This document shows, one piece after another, positions 1-6,627 of a stretch of 7,975 nt of DNA. The stretch is from assembly GCA_024636595.1 (NCBI GenBank), contig JAGXGT010000044.1:1-7975 (forward strand), read 5' to 3'. This stretch comes from Sphingomonadales bacterium (GTDB taxonomy: Bacteria > Pseudomonadota > Alphaproteobacteria > Sphingomonadales > Sphingomonadaceae). A program made the translations under genes and the position numbers. The notes beneath the pieces are model-generated. The model was given only the letters and a program-made list of their open reading frames with translations, did no database searches and was not told where the DNA came from. Each line of letters opens with the position of its first letter. The stretch's first letter is position 1.

Positions 1-1
1 G

Positions 2-229
2 CTGACAGAACCGACGCTTTTTTACGCAATTTGTGTCGTTTTGATCCTTTCCGGACAGGATTTTGGACTAAATCTGACAATTGCCTGGGCCTATGTTGGC
101 TTGCGCGTGCTGCACAGCCTGATCCAGGTCACGGTTAACCGGGTCATCTTCCGCTTTTCGGTTTTTGCGCTGTCGAGCCTGTGCATCATAGCCCTGACTA
201 TCCATGCTGCGATTGCGGTTTTCCACTAG
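2..229 (+). CDS. MAPEG-family membrane protein, C-terminal part (5' end outside window)
   Basis: Reading frame 2 is open from the window edge to a TAG at 227-229, giving 75 residues of a protein that starts to the left. The fragment begins with LTEPTLFYAI, like the family's conserved Glu-Pro segment that precedes a membrane helix. It continues with AWAYVGLRVLHS, the Arg/His-containing helix typical of MAPEG proteins, then NRVIFRFSVF, and ends in a hydrophobic helix. MAPEG proteins are small integral membrane proteins of about 130-150 residues. The eukaryotic members are glutathione transferases or eicosanoid enzymes, but the role of most bacterial members is unknown, so no activity is claimed. 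The TTG at 41 is inside the gene and is not the start. The gene converges on the RNA methyltransferase gene, with 11 bases between the stop codons and no clear terminator hairpin there. Confidence 0.8.
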   Translation: MTEPTLFYAICVVLILSGQDFGLNLTIAWAYVGLRVLHSLIQVTVNRVIFRFSVFALSSLCIIALTIHAAIAVFH

Positions 230-240
230 GCAGGACTGGA

Positions 241-1449
241 TCACCGGCTGAAGCTGGATACAATCTCGACATGAGTAGACCATAGAAACTGGCCCACGGG
301 CCAGACCTGCTCGAGCTTGTATCCGGCGTCGCAAAGCTGTTTCGCATCTCTGGCAAAGCTGGCCGGATTGCAGCTGATATAACAGATTTTTGCGACATCG
401 GATTGTGCCAGTTGCAGGACCTGTTCACGGGCGCCGGCTCTGGGCGGATCGAGAATGACGGCATCGAACCGGTTGAGCTCTTCCGCACTGAGCGGCCGGC
501 GGAACAGGTCGCGATGTTCGCAGAATATCTGGCGGGTGGAATGATTGGCCGCCAGTTTCAACGCGCCGATGGCGTCGCGCGCACCTTCGGCGGCATAGAC
601 TTTCTGATCTTCGGCAAGCGCCAGCGTGAACGTCCCCAATCCGGCAAACAGATCAGCAACCAGGCGCGCCTCGCCAACCGCTTCCCGCATCGCGGAAATC
701 AGAACTTGCTGGCCTTCGCGCGTTGGTTGCAGAAAGCCGCTGTGTGGGAAGCTGATCGCCGTGCCGCCCAGCGTGACGGTCACCGGTTCCGGTTCCCACT
801 GGGTTTCGGGACCATAGCCGCCATCGACGGATAGCCGCGCCAAACCATTGGCTTTGGCAAAGGTGGACAGGGCCTCGCGTTGCTCAAGTCCCTCGGGTTC
901 ATAATTGCTGATCAGCAGATCGATGCCCTGATCCACGAGGGTCATCTCGATATTCATGTCATGTTTGCGGCGTGCGGCGCTCTTGAGAAACTGGCGCAGC
1001 GGTGCGAGCAGGGAAAACAGTTCTGGCGCCATGATCTCGCACTGCTTCAGATCGACGATCCGGTGGCTGCCGGCGCCGCTGAACCCAAGCTTGAACTGGT
1101 CGCCGAGTCTGGCGGCCCGCAAACTCGCCCGGATCCGGGTTTTCGGCTGCGAGATCTGGGGTGGATGCAGCACCTCTGCTGCCAGTCCCTGCCCTTCCAA
1201 GGCGTAGGCCACCCGGTCGGTAAGGAACTGGGTATAGCTCTCGGCGTCCAGATGTTGCATGCTGCAACCGCCGCAGGACTGGAAATGTTGGCAAGGGGCC
1301 TCGACATGATGCGGTCCCTTGATCAGGCCGCCGTCATCGTTCAACCGGTCCAGCGGCGCGGAAAAGGCAACATGGCGACCATCTGCGGTCACACCGTCCC
1401 CCTTGGCGGCAACGCGCAGGATCAGGTCGGGATCGGAAGTCGCGGTCAT
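241..1449 (-). CDS. RumA/TrmA-like class I SAM-dependent 5-methyluridine RNA methyltransferase
   Basis: Predicted to transfer a methyl group from S-adenosylmethionine to C5 of a uridine in rRNA or tRNA; the target base cannot be told from sequence. With the 402-residue start, the N-terminus (about 7-40) looks like a shortened TRAM RNA-binding domain. Four cysteines follow as expected for a [4Fe-4S] cluster: C53, C59 and C62 (SCGGCSMQ) and C137 (LKQCE). The catalytic domain has FLQPT (239-243), the SAM loop DLFAGLGTF (267-275), DPPRAG (335-340), the nucleophile C360 in ISCNPASFARD and the general base E395 in HVEIVSSF. All catalytic residues are present, so it is probably active. The ATG at 1449 is preferred over the ATG at 1455: AGGA at 1456-1459 sits 6 bases before the former but directly abuts the latter. 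The chosen ATG overlaps the Nnr stop as ATGA. It is the last gene of the minus-strand series. RlmD-like and RlmC/TrmA-like roles are both possible. Confidence 0.92.
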   Translation of the reverse strand: MTATSDPDLILRVAAKGDGVTADGRHVAFSAPLDRLNDDGGLIKGPHHVEAPCQHFQSCGGCSMQHLDAESYTQFLTDRVAYALEGQGLAAEVLHPPQISQPKTRIRASLRAARLGDQFKLGFSGAGSHRIVDLKQCEIMAPELFSLLAPLRQFLKSAARRKHDMNIEMTLVDQGIDLLISNYEPEGLEQREALSTFAKANGLARLSVDGGYGPETQWEPEPVTVTLGGTAISFPHSGFLQPTREGQQVLISAMREAVGEARLVADLFAGLGTFTLALAEDQKVYAAEGARDAIGALKLAANHSTRQIFCEHRDLFRRPLSAEELNRFDAVILDPPRAGAREQVLQLAQSDVAKICYISCNPASFARDAKQLCDAGYKLEQVWPVGQFLWSTHVEIVSSFSR

Positions 1450-2849
1450 AGGCATTCCTGCAAGGTGGCGGGGAGTTGGTCGATCAGCATTTCGGGCGTG
1501 AATGCGGGGCCAGCCAGTTGTCCCGCCCGGCTATGCAGCCATTGGCCTTCGCAGGCCGCCTTATAACCACTGCTGCCGGTTGCCAAGCGACTTGCGATAA
1601 TCCCGGCCAATACGTCTCCGGTTCCTGCTGTCGACAGCCAAGGACAAGATAATGCGGCAATCGATGCTTTGCCATCGGGACGGACAATGACCGTGTCGGC
1701 GCCCTTGAGCAGAATGGTGCATGCGGATTGTTCGGCCAATGTGCGGCAGTCGTCGATCTTGTGCTCGAGATCGCCGGATATCAGACCGGCAAATTCTCCG
1801 GCATGAGGGGTGGCGATGGTTTCCGCAGAGCGGGCTTTGACCAAATCTTCGAATTGCGAACCGGCAAGGGTCAGCGCATCGGCGTCGATGACCAGCGGTA
1901 CCTTTGCGGCGATAGCGGTGGTCAGCAATTCTTTTGCCCGCTGATCGCGGCCCAGACCCGGACCGATGACAATCGCCGAAATCCGATCGTCCGCGAGTTT
2001 TTCCTGAAGCTCGGCGATGTCGTCAAAGACCTCCACCACGATGCTGGGATGCGGGGTGACAAAGCCGGGCGATGCAAAGATTTTGACATAGCCGGCACCC
2101 GATTTCTGGGCCGCCATCGCCGTCAGTTTCGCCGCACCTGTCATCGCACCAGCGATCACTGCGACCAGGCCGCGGCTATATTTATGATCTTGCGAACCTG
2201 GTCCGGAGAGGCGCGGCTTTGGCAAAATATCAAGATCGCTGGCCGCTGCTATGCCTATATCGATGCCGACGAGATCGCCCATTTTCGAACGCGCCGGTTC
2301 GAGAAAGTGCGACGGTTTGAAGGCACCCAGTGCGATCGTTGCATCGAACGGGTGGATGTCATTAAGCAGTTCGCCGTGATCGGATTCGACGCCGCTTGGG
2401 AGATCAACCGCTACTCGCCGCTTGGCACCTGAAAACAATCGCGTAAAATGGTCTAGCCAGTCGTTGTCAACGGCGCGGGTCAATCCGGTTCCGAAAAGAC
2501 AGTCGATAAATTGGGGAGCCGGCTGGGCGTCGGCCAGGGCCAGCGTTTTTCCGCGCCATAAAGACTTGGCATTTTGCGCGGCCGCGGTTTTAGGATCAAG
2601 CGGCGCTGCAACAAAAACATCGACGCCCTTTTCGAGCAGCCATTGGGCGATGACATAGCCATCACCACCATTATTGCCGGGACCGCACAGCACCAGCGTC
2701 GGCATATCGGCCGCGATGCGCCAGATCATTTGGGCGGCACCCTGCCCGGCCCGACGCATCAGCTCCTCGACTGAAATCCCTTCGTCGATCAAAGCCTGTT
2801 CCGCCGACTGCATTTCAGCGGCGGTCAATATCTTTCCCTGATTGAGCAA
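1446..2849 (-). CDS. nnr: Bifunctional NAD(P)H-hydrate epimerase / ADP- or ATP-dependent NAD(P)H-hydrate dehydratase
   Basis: Repairs NADH and NADPH damaged by hydration. The N-terminal YjeF_N domain (about 8-205) interconverts the S and R hydrates. The C-terminal ribokinase-like domain (about 220-463) dehydrates the S form using ADP or ATP. Visible epimerase motifs are CGPGNNGGDGYV (55-66), FGTGL (119-123), VDLPSG (148-153) and K178 in GAFKPS. Dehydratase motifs are the glycine-rich VIAGAMTGAAKL (231-242), IGPGLGRD (295-302), VIDADALTL (320-328), ATPHAGEF (346-353), LLKGAD (380-385) and AGTGDVLAGI (408-417), whose D412 is the expected catalytic acid. At 467 residues it is a little shorter than E. 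coli Nnr (about 515) but keeps both domains. No ATG lies near the expected N-terminus. The TTG at 2847-2849 fits, with AGAGG at 2855-2859 five bases upstream. The stop overlaps the next gene as ATGA. It acts in the cytoplasm. Confidence 0.93.
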   Translation of the reverse strand: MLNQGKILTAAEMQSAEQALIDEGISVEELMRRAGQGAAQMIWRIAADMPTLVLCGPGNNGGDGYVIAQWLLEKGVDVFVAAPLDPKTAAAQNAKSLWRGKTLALADAQPAPQFIDCLFGTGLTRAVDNDWLDHFTRLFSGAKRRVAVDLPSGVESDHGELLNDIHPFDATIALGAFKPSHFLEPARSKMGDLVGIDIGIAAASDLDILPKPRLSGPGSQDHKYSRGLVAVIAGAMTGAAKLTAMAAQKSGAGYVKIFASPGFVTPHPSIVVEVFDDIAELQEKLADDRISAIVIGPGLGRDQRAKELLTTAIAAKVPLVIDADALTLAGSQFEDLVKARSAETIATPHAGEFAGLISGDLEHKIDDCRTLAEQSACTILLKGADTVIVRPDGKASIAALSCPWLSTAGTGDVLAGIIASRLATGSSGYKAACEGQWLHSRAGQLAGPAFTPEMLIDQLPATLQECL

Positions 2850-2854
2850 GCGCG

Positions 2855-2859
2855 CCTCT
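2855..2859 (-). promoter_or_regulatory. Ribosome binding site that fixes the TTG start of nnr
   Basis: On the minus strand AGAGG lies five bases before TTG 2849-2847. It shares bases with the TAG stop of the upstream lipoprotein gene (2860-2858), so ribosomes finishing that gene end on the Shine-Dalgarno site. This supports a TTG start and translational coupling. It is read from sequence only. Confidence 0.55.
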
Positions 2860-3295
2860 AGTTCCCGGCTTGGGCCGGATCTTTGCTTGTGCCGGGTTCC
2901 GTTGCTGCACTCGACTTTATCTGCGCCGGCAGCAGATACTGGTCGGGCCCGACGGTGACCAATATCTTGCCGTCTTCAACGATCGCGACCGACGCCTTGT
3001 CGAAGCCATCGGCTGCTTCAAGGCCATGGCCATCGGTGAGAATATTGAACCGGCGAAATCCGCCATCGGGGTGCCGAATGATCATCGTTGCCCCGCCTTC
3101 ACCGCTCAGTCGCTCGGTGTAGCAGTCGCGGCTGAAGGTGCTAGCACCGTTGATCGCGCATTCAATTTTGCCATCGTCGCCCGCATGCGCTGCCGCCCGC
3201 TCTTCCGCTTCTGCCAGAACGGCGTTATCCGGCCGGTTCTCGCAGGCGGTCAGCAACAGCGTCGAGGCGACGATACTAGATATCCGCGTAGACAT
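2858..3295 (-). CDS. Predicted lipoprotein of unknown function
   Basis: A 145-residue protein I do not recognise. The N-terminus MSTRISSIVASTLLLTAC has a positive charge, a short hydrophobic stretch and a lipobox LTAC with the lipidated cysteine at C18. E19 follows; there is no Asp at +2, so outer-membrane sorting is possible if Lol rules apply. The mature part has a charged Glu/Ala-rich segment (27-38), then two further cysteines in CAINGASTFSRDC (about 45-57) that could form a disulfide in the periplasm. A probable beta-rich segment follows (about 65-122, including MIIRHPDGGFRRFNIL), then a low-complexity Ala/Pro/Thr tail. The frame stays open to 3439, but the lipobox dictates the ATG at 3295, with CGGA five bases upstream (3301-3304). 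The gene overlaps the end of ilvD by 20 bases, so translation is probably coupled to it. The lipoprotein call is fairly firm; any function is unknown. Confidence 0.8.
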   Translation of the reverse strand: MSTRISSIVASTLLLTACENRPDNAVLAEAEERAAAHAGDDGKIECAINGASTFSRDCYTERLSGEGGATMIIRHPDGGFRRFNILTDGHGLEAADGFDKASVAIVEDGKILVTVGPDQYLLPAQIKSSAATEPGTSKDPAQAGN

Positions 3296-3794
3296 TTTTT
3301 TCCGCCTTGGCTCCGGGGTGGGTGACCGCCCCCTGATAGGCCGGTCCGACATTTTGCGCATAGCGCCACAAGGCCCCTGAACCATAATCGGTTTCGCGTC
3401 GTGTAAATTTTTGTTTGCGCTCCGCCATGATGCTTTCATCGACTTCGAGATCGATAACGCCCGCTATGGCATCGATATTGATCATATCGCCCTCCTCGAT
3501 CAGGCCAATAGGCCCGCCATCGGCGGCTTCCGGCCCGATGTGGCCGATACAAAAGCCGCGTGTTCCGCCGGAAAAACGGCCATCGGTGATCAGGGCGACT
3601 TTCTCGCCCATGCCCTGTCCGTAGAGGGCCGCCGTGGTCGCCAGCATCTCCCGCATACCTGGACCACCCTTTGGCCCTTCGTTGCGAATGACCAGGACGG
3701 CGCCTTCCTTGATCTGGCGCTTTTCGACCGCAGCATAGGCGTCTTCCTCGCACTCGAAGACCTGAGCCGGGCCGCGGAATTGCAAGCGCGCCAT
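3276..3794 (-). CDS. C-terminal IlvD fragment, possibly separately translated
   Basis: After the TAA the same frame continues uninterrupted to TAG 3276-3278. A possible restart is ATG 3794-3792, starting MARLQFRGPAQV, 24 bases past the stop. AAGGTGG precedes it with five bases between, an acceptable Shine-Dalgarno match. GTG 3803 is a weaker candidate. The fragment (172 residues) has NEGPKGGPGM, the TDGRFSGGTRG catalytic-serine motif and an intact C-terminus ending VYADI. This is the complete C-terminal domain of the family, so reinitiation could in principle supply it in trans. I regard this as less likely than a plain nonsense mutation or error. Its stop overlaps the lipoprotein start. Confidence 0.35.
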   Translation of the reverse strand: MARLQFRGPAQVFECEEDAYAAVEKRQIKEGAVLVIRNEGPKGGPGMREMLATTAALYGQGMGEKVALITDGRFSGGTRGFCIGHIGPEAADGGPIGLIEEGDMINIDAIAGVIDLEVDESIMAERKQKFTRRETDYGSGALWRYAQNVGPAYQGAVTHPGAKAEKNVYADI

Positions 3795-3818
3795 GCCGGC
3801 CACCTTGACGATCGCACC

Positions 3819-4997
3819 TTAAGGCGCGAGCGAGCCCCGCAGGCCGACAACGCCGCCAGTCTTGGTGATCGCATGCTGGACATCATAGATGACCTTCTGG
3901 TCGGGGTTCCATGTAATTTTGTCGATATTTTCGCCCAGCGTCTTGCCGGTGACGGTGATGCAGTCGCCATTGATCAGGCCGTTATCCATCATCGTCTTCA
4001 TCAGCATGTAGACGCCGCCGGCCTCGTGCATATCCTTGGCGACATATTTTCCGCCCGGTTTCAGATCGGCCAGATAGGGCGTGGTCTTGAAAATCTCGGC
4101 GACATCGAACAGATCGAAATCGATTCCGGCCTCGTTTGCCATCGCTGGCAGATGCAAGGCGGCATTGGTGGAACCACCGGTGGCGGCGACAACCCGTGCG
4201 GCGTTGATAAAGGCTTCCTTTGTGCAAATATCGCGCGGCCGGAGATTGATCTCGATCAGGTTCATGATCTGACGGCCCGCTGCCCGCGCCATATCATCGC
4301 GCGTTGCATAGGGGGCCGGTGCCATATTGCTGTTCGGCAGCGACAGGCCAATCGCTTCGGCGACGCAGGCCATGGTGTTGGCGGTGAATTGACCACCGCA
4401 CGCACCGTGACCGGGACAGGCGACTTTTTCCAGTTCGATCAATTCCTGCAACGGGCAGTTGCCGGCGCTATGCTGGCCCACCGCTTCAAAAACGTCGACA
4501 ACCGTCACATCATGGTCGTGGAAGCGACCGGGCAGAATCGAGCCGCCATAGACGAAGATCGACGGCACATTGAGTCGCAGCATCGCCATCATCATGCCGG
4601 GCAGACTCTTGTCGCAGCCGGCATAGCCGATGACCGCATCATAGCAGTGACCACGAACGCTGAGTTCGACGCTGTCGGCGATGACTTCGCGCGATACCAG
4701 CGAGGCTTTCATGCCCTGATGGCCCATGGCAATGCCGTCGGTGACGGTGATGGTATTGAATCGTCGCGGCGTGCCACCCGCTTCGATCACGCCCTCGCGC
4801 GCGATATCCGCCTGTACATCAAGCAAGGTGTTGCACGGCGCGCTGTCATTGCCCGCCGATGCGATGCCGACGAAGGGTTTTGCGATATCTTCTTCGGTCA
4901 TGCCCATGGCATAATAATAGCTGCGCTGCGGAGCGCGCTCCGGTCCGACACTGACGTGGCGGCTTGGCAGGCGGGACTTGTCAAATCTTTGGCTCAT
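3819..4997 (-). CDS. ilvD: Truncated N-terminal IlvD product (392 residues)
   Basis: This is what would be translated if the TAA is obeyed: the whole Fe-S and Mg-binding N-terminal domain, from MSQRFDKSRLPSRHV to GLRGSLAP. It carries all three cluster cysteines (55, 128, 200) and the Lys in GCDKS. It lacks the C-terminal domain with the GRFSGG serine needed for dehydration, so it should be inactive alone. See the full-locus entry for the reasons to treat it as part of one broken gene. Confidence 0.6.
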   Translation of the reverse strand: MSQRFDKSRLPSRHVSVGPERAPQRSYYYAMGMTEEDIAKPFVGIASAGNDSAPCNTLLDVQADIAREGVIEAGGTPRRFNTITVTDGIAMGHQGMKASLVSREVIADSVELSVRGHCYDAVIGYAGCDKSLPGMMMAMLRLNVPSIFVYGGSILPGRFHDHDVTVVDVFEAVGQHSAGNCPLQELIELEKVACPGHGACGGQFTANTMACVAEAIGLSLPNSNMAPAPYATRDDMARAAGRQIMNLIEINLRPRDICTKEAFINAARVVAATGGSTNAALHLPAMANEAGIDFDLFDVAEIFKTTPYLADLKPGGKYVAKDMHEAGGVYMLMKTMMDNGLINGDCITVTGKTLGENIDKITWNPDQKVIYDVQHAITKTGGVVGLRGSLAP

Positions 4998-5048
4998 TCT
5001 GTGATCCTATATCGCAATTTCCGGATCGCTCTTCCAAAACTGCGCCAG
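4998..5048 (-). other. Intergenic gap between the amidohydrolase gene and ilvD
   Basis: This 51-base gap is the longest non-coding stretch of the minus-strand series. It holds the ilvD ribosome binding site (AGGA 5005-5008). On the minus strand a TTGGAA and a GATATA are 18 bases apart, a weak sigma-70-like pair; I would not call a promoter on that. No hairpin resembling a branched-chain amino acid attenuator and no leader peptide rich in Ile, Leu or Val is visible. Confidence 0.4.
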
Positions 5049-5777
5049 TTAAGCAAGAGCCGTTCTTATTTTATCGCAAGTACGCAATAAAATATCAGCA
5101 AAACGGCCTTGTCCTGCTTCGTCCCGGATCAGATCCTGACGGACCTCGACACCAATATAGGGCTGACCGATCGCTTCGCACTGACGGTTCATCGTCGCGT
5201 TCAGATCTTTGCCCGAATAAGGCCGCTGATCCCCGACATTCAGGTGCCCCTCCTGCTCCAGAAACTGGAGCGCCAGTTTGGAGGCCGTCTGATAGTCATT
5301 ATACATGATTCCCATGTCCCACGGCCGTTTGAGCTGAGGCTGGGACCGCAGCTTCGGAGAAAAGCTGTGCAGCGAAGCAACGAGAACTGGCTTTAGCTCC
5401 GCGATCAGTTCCGCCACCCGGTCATGATAGGGGATGAAAAAGCGGTCCAGCCGCGCTTGCTTTTCCTCGTCGGACAGTTGGTTGCCCGGGATGTCGACGC
5501 CATCGCTGCTTTCCACGATAACGGCCGCTTCGTCGGGATAGCGGTTGAGGTCGACGATCAAGCGGGAAGCCGTGCTAAGAACGGCAAGATATCCGCTATT
5601 TTCCGTCATCCGCCGGGCGATGGGCGCAATGCCCGGATCGTAAGCGATATGGTCTTGCTGAAATTGCGGCAGGATACCAAGATCAATGTCATCGGGAATA
5701 TCGCAAGAGGCATGATCGACAACGATCAACACGCCCCCTTCGGAGGGAACGCCGGATATTTCAAAGGCTTCGGTCAT
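5049..5777 (-). CDS. N-formylglutamate amidohydrolase-family protein
   Basis: A 242-residue member of the N-formylglutamate amidohydrolase superfamily. Motifs in order: VDHASCDIP (20-28), HIAYDPGIAPIAR (43-55), SRLIVDLNR (71-79), SSDGVDIPGN (90-99), SLHSFSP (135-141), RPWDMGIMYN (151-160), GDQRPYSG (182-189) and GVEVRQDLI (209-217). The His, Asp/Glu and Arg residues of these motifs are the family's usual metal and substrate ligands. The pattern (DHAS, SDGxxIPGN, PYSG) resembles the branch often labelled predicted N-formylglutamate amidohydrolase more than classical HutG, so the substrate is uncertain; hydrolysis of an N-acyl amino acid amide bond is the best guess. No histidine-utilisation genes are nearby. 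The ATG at 5777 overlaps the ispE stop as ATGA and has GGGAAG at 5783-5788, five bases upstream. The GTG at 5825 would overlap ispE by 52 bases and is less likely. Confidence 0.87.
   Translation of the reverse strand: MTEAFEISGVPSEGGVLIVVDHASCDIPDDIDLGILPQFQQDHIAYDPGIAPIARRMTENSGYLAVLSTASRLIVDLNRYPDEAAVIVESSDGVDIPGNQLSDEEKQARLDRFFIPYHDRVAELIAELKPVLVASLHSFSPKLRSQPQLKRPWDMGIMYNDYQTASKLALQFLEQEGHLNVGDQRPYSGKDLNATMNRQCEAIGQPYIGVEVRQDLIRDEAGQGRFADILLRTCDKIRTALA
5067..5094 (-). repeat. AT-rich inverted repeat at the 3' end of the amidohydrolase gene
   Basis: Arms of 11 bases at 5067-5077 and 5084-5094 flank a 6-base loop. In the minus-strand transcript the arms pair fully, with one G-U wobble (UAUUUUAUUGC with GCGAUAAAAUA). 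It lies inside the last codons of the gene, 16 bases before its stop and about 70 bases before the ilvD start. The stem is mostly A-U pairs and lacks a following U tract, so it is not a standard intrinsic terminator. It could be an mRNA end or processing element, or chance. Confidence 0.5.
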
Positions 5778-6604
5778 CGTATCTTCCCAATCAGCGTCCA
5801 GATCCCGTCCATCGCCTTTTGACACTGGCGCTCGGCCTTTTTGGCCTCCGCGAGCGTACCAAACAAGGCAAAACAGGTCGCGCCGGATCCGGACATCCGC
5901 GCCAGGATCGGCTGATGCTCTTGCAGCATTTGCAAAATGTCCGCCACCACCGGAACCAGCGGAACAGCCGGTTCCTGCAGATCATTTCTCCCGTTTTTAG
6001 CGATCGACAGCGCGTCGTCACCCTCGAGAGCGCCCCGATCAGTCCCATCCCAAGCGCCGAATATATCCGCCGTCGAGACTGGAACCAGCGGATTGACAAG
6101 CAGCACGCAGCCGCCCCTGACACCGTCATCGGCAATGCGGCGAAGGTCTTGTCCAATACCGGTGCCCCGGCAGGTTTGACTGGCGACGCAGGCGGGGACG
6201 TCGGCGCCCAGTGGTTTTGCAATATCCGCGAGATCGGCAACAGAATGATCCAGTCCCCAAAAGCGGTTGAGCAAGCGCAGCGTCGCGGCGGCATCGGCCG
6301 ACCCGCCGCCAATGCCGGACGCGACTGGCAGTTGCTTGTCCAGATGTAGATGCGCGCCTCGCGACACATTCGATATTTCGGCCAGCGCACTGGCGGCCTG
6401 CAGGACAAGATTGTCGGATGGGCTCAAACCTTCCGCAAAAGGCCCGCTGATCGCCAGTTTCAGGCCATCACCCGGTTGAACCGCAATCAGATCACCCTGA
6501 TCAAGAAAGGCGAATATGGTTTCGAGGTCATGATAGCCATTGGGCCGTCGCTTGCGGACATGCAGAGCCAGATTGATTTTTGCGTAGGCGGTTTCCGTAT
6601 TCAT
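5774..6604 (-). CDS. ispE: 4-diphosphocytidyl-2-C-methyl-D-erythritol kinase
   Basis: Phosphorylates the 2-hydroxyl of CDP-methylerythritol with ATP, the fourth step of the MEP route to isopentenyl diphosphate, in the cytoplasm. It is a GHMP kinase of 276 residues, close to the family norm of about 280. K9 in AYAKINLALHV is the conserved substrate-site lysine. GYHDLETIFAFLD (23-35) is typical of IspE. The ATP loop PVASGIGGGSADAAATL spans 93-109, the catalytic D135 is in LGADVPACV, and the third GHMP motif MSGSGATCFALF spans 237-248. All key residues are present. An earlier ATG at 6628 overlaps the TPR stop as TGATG but has no Shine-Dalgarno and adds eight residues ahead of the family's normal N-terminus. 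ATG 6604 has a weak CGGG upstream and places the lysine as in E. coli (K10). I chose 6604 but cannot exclude 6628. The stop overlaps the amidohydrolase start. Confidence 0.94.
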   Translation of the reverse strand: MNTETAYAKINLALHVRKRRPNGYHDLETIFAFLDQGDLIAVQPGDGLKLAISGPFAEGLSPSDNLVLQAASALAEISNVSRGAHLHLDKQLPVASGIGGGSADAAATLRLLNRFWGLDHSVADLADIAKPLGADVPACVASQTCRGTGIGQDLRRIADDGVRGGCVLLVNPLVPVSTADIFGAWDGTDRGALEGDDALSIAKNGRNDLQEPAVPLVPVVADILQMLQEHQPILARMSGSGATCFALFGTLAEAKKAERQCQKAMDGIWTLIGKIR

Positions 6605-6627
6605 TGCGCCCGAAACGGAATTGGGCA

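Larger units (their letters stand above)
3276..4997 (-). pseudogene. ilvD: Dihydroxy-acid dehydratase gene interrupted by one in-frame TAA stop
   Basis: IlvD dehydrates 2,3-dihydroxy-3-methylbutanoate and its ethyl analogue to the 2-keto acids in valine, leucine and isoleucine synthesis (cytoplasm, Fe-S enzyme). The locus covers 573 positions, a normal length for the shorter IlvD subtype. N-terminal motifs: C55 (APCN), D87 (TDGIAMG), C128 and K130 (GCDKS) and C200 (ACGGQFTANTM). The three cysteines have the spacing of the [2Fe-2S] ligands in this family, and the Lys and Asp match the Mg site. C-terminal motifs: NEGPKGGPGM (439-448), E450 and the catalytic S476 in GRFSGG. Codon 393 is TAA (3819-3821), between GLRGSLAP and GAIVKVAGM. 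Homologues commonly have Glu or Asp there, and GAA to TAA is one substitution. Both sides share one frame, so it is not a frameshift. AGGA at 5005-5008 lies 7 bases before ATG 4997. If the stop is real, the main product lacks the catalytic Ser. A sequencing error is the main alternative. Confidence 0.9.

Noticed and set aside
200..260. A bidirectional terminator between the convergent MAPEG and methyltransferase genes
   Set aside because: Only 11 bases separate the stop codons, and I found no stable stem with a T tract.
880..2432. Plus-strand open frames of 228 and 234 codons opposite the methyltransferase and nnr genes
   Set aside because: They lie fully antisense to well-supported genes and show no family motif.
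3296..3439. The upstream extension of the lipoprotein frame to 3439
   Set aside because: It runs antiphase through ilvD coding sequence and would bury the signal peptide and lipobox 48 residues inside the protein.
3803..3821. A frameshift in ilvD
   Set aside because: The frames before and after the break are identical (both ends share the same codon phase) and no residue is missing from the motif, so a stop substitution explains it without any indel.
3411..5090. A 559-codon plus-strand open frame opposite ilvD
   Set aside because: It is antisense to a gene with clear IlvD motifs. Its translation has no recognisable domain and an arbitrary Asp/His/Ala-rich composition, as expected of an antisense shadow in GC-rich DNA.
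5775..5825. GTG 5825 as the amidohydrolase start
   Set aside because: It would add 16 residues antiparallel in style to the family's N-terminus and overlap ispE by 52 bases, whereas ATG 5777 has a good ribosome site and an ATGA overlap.
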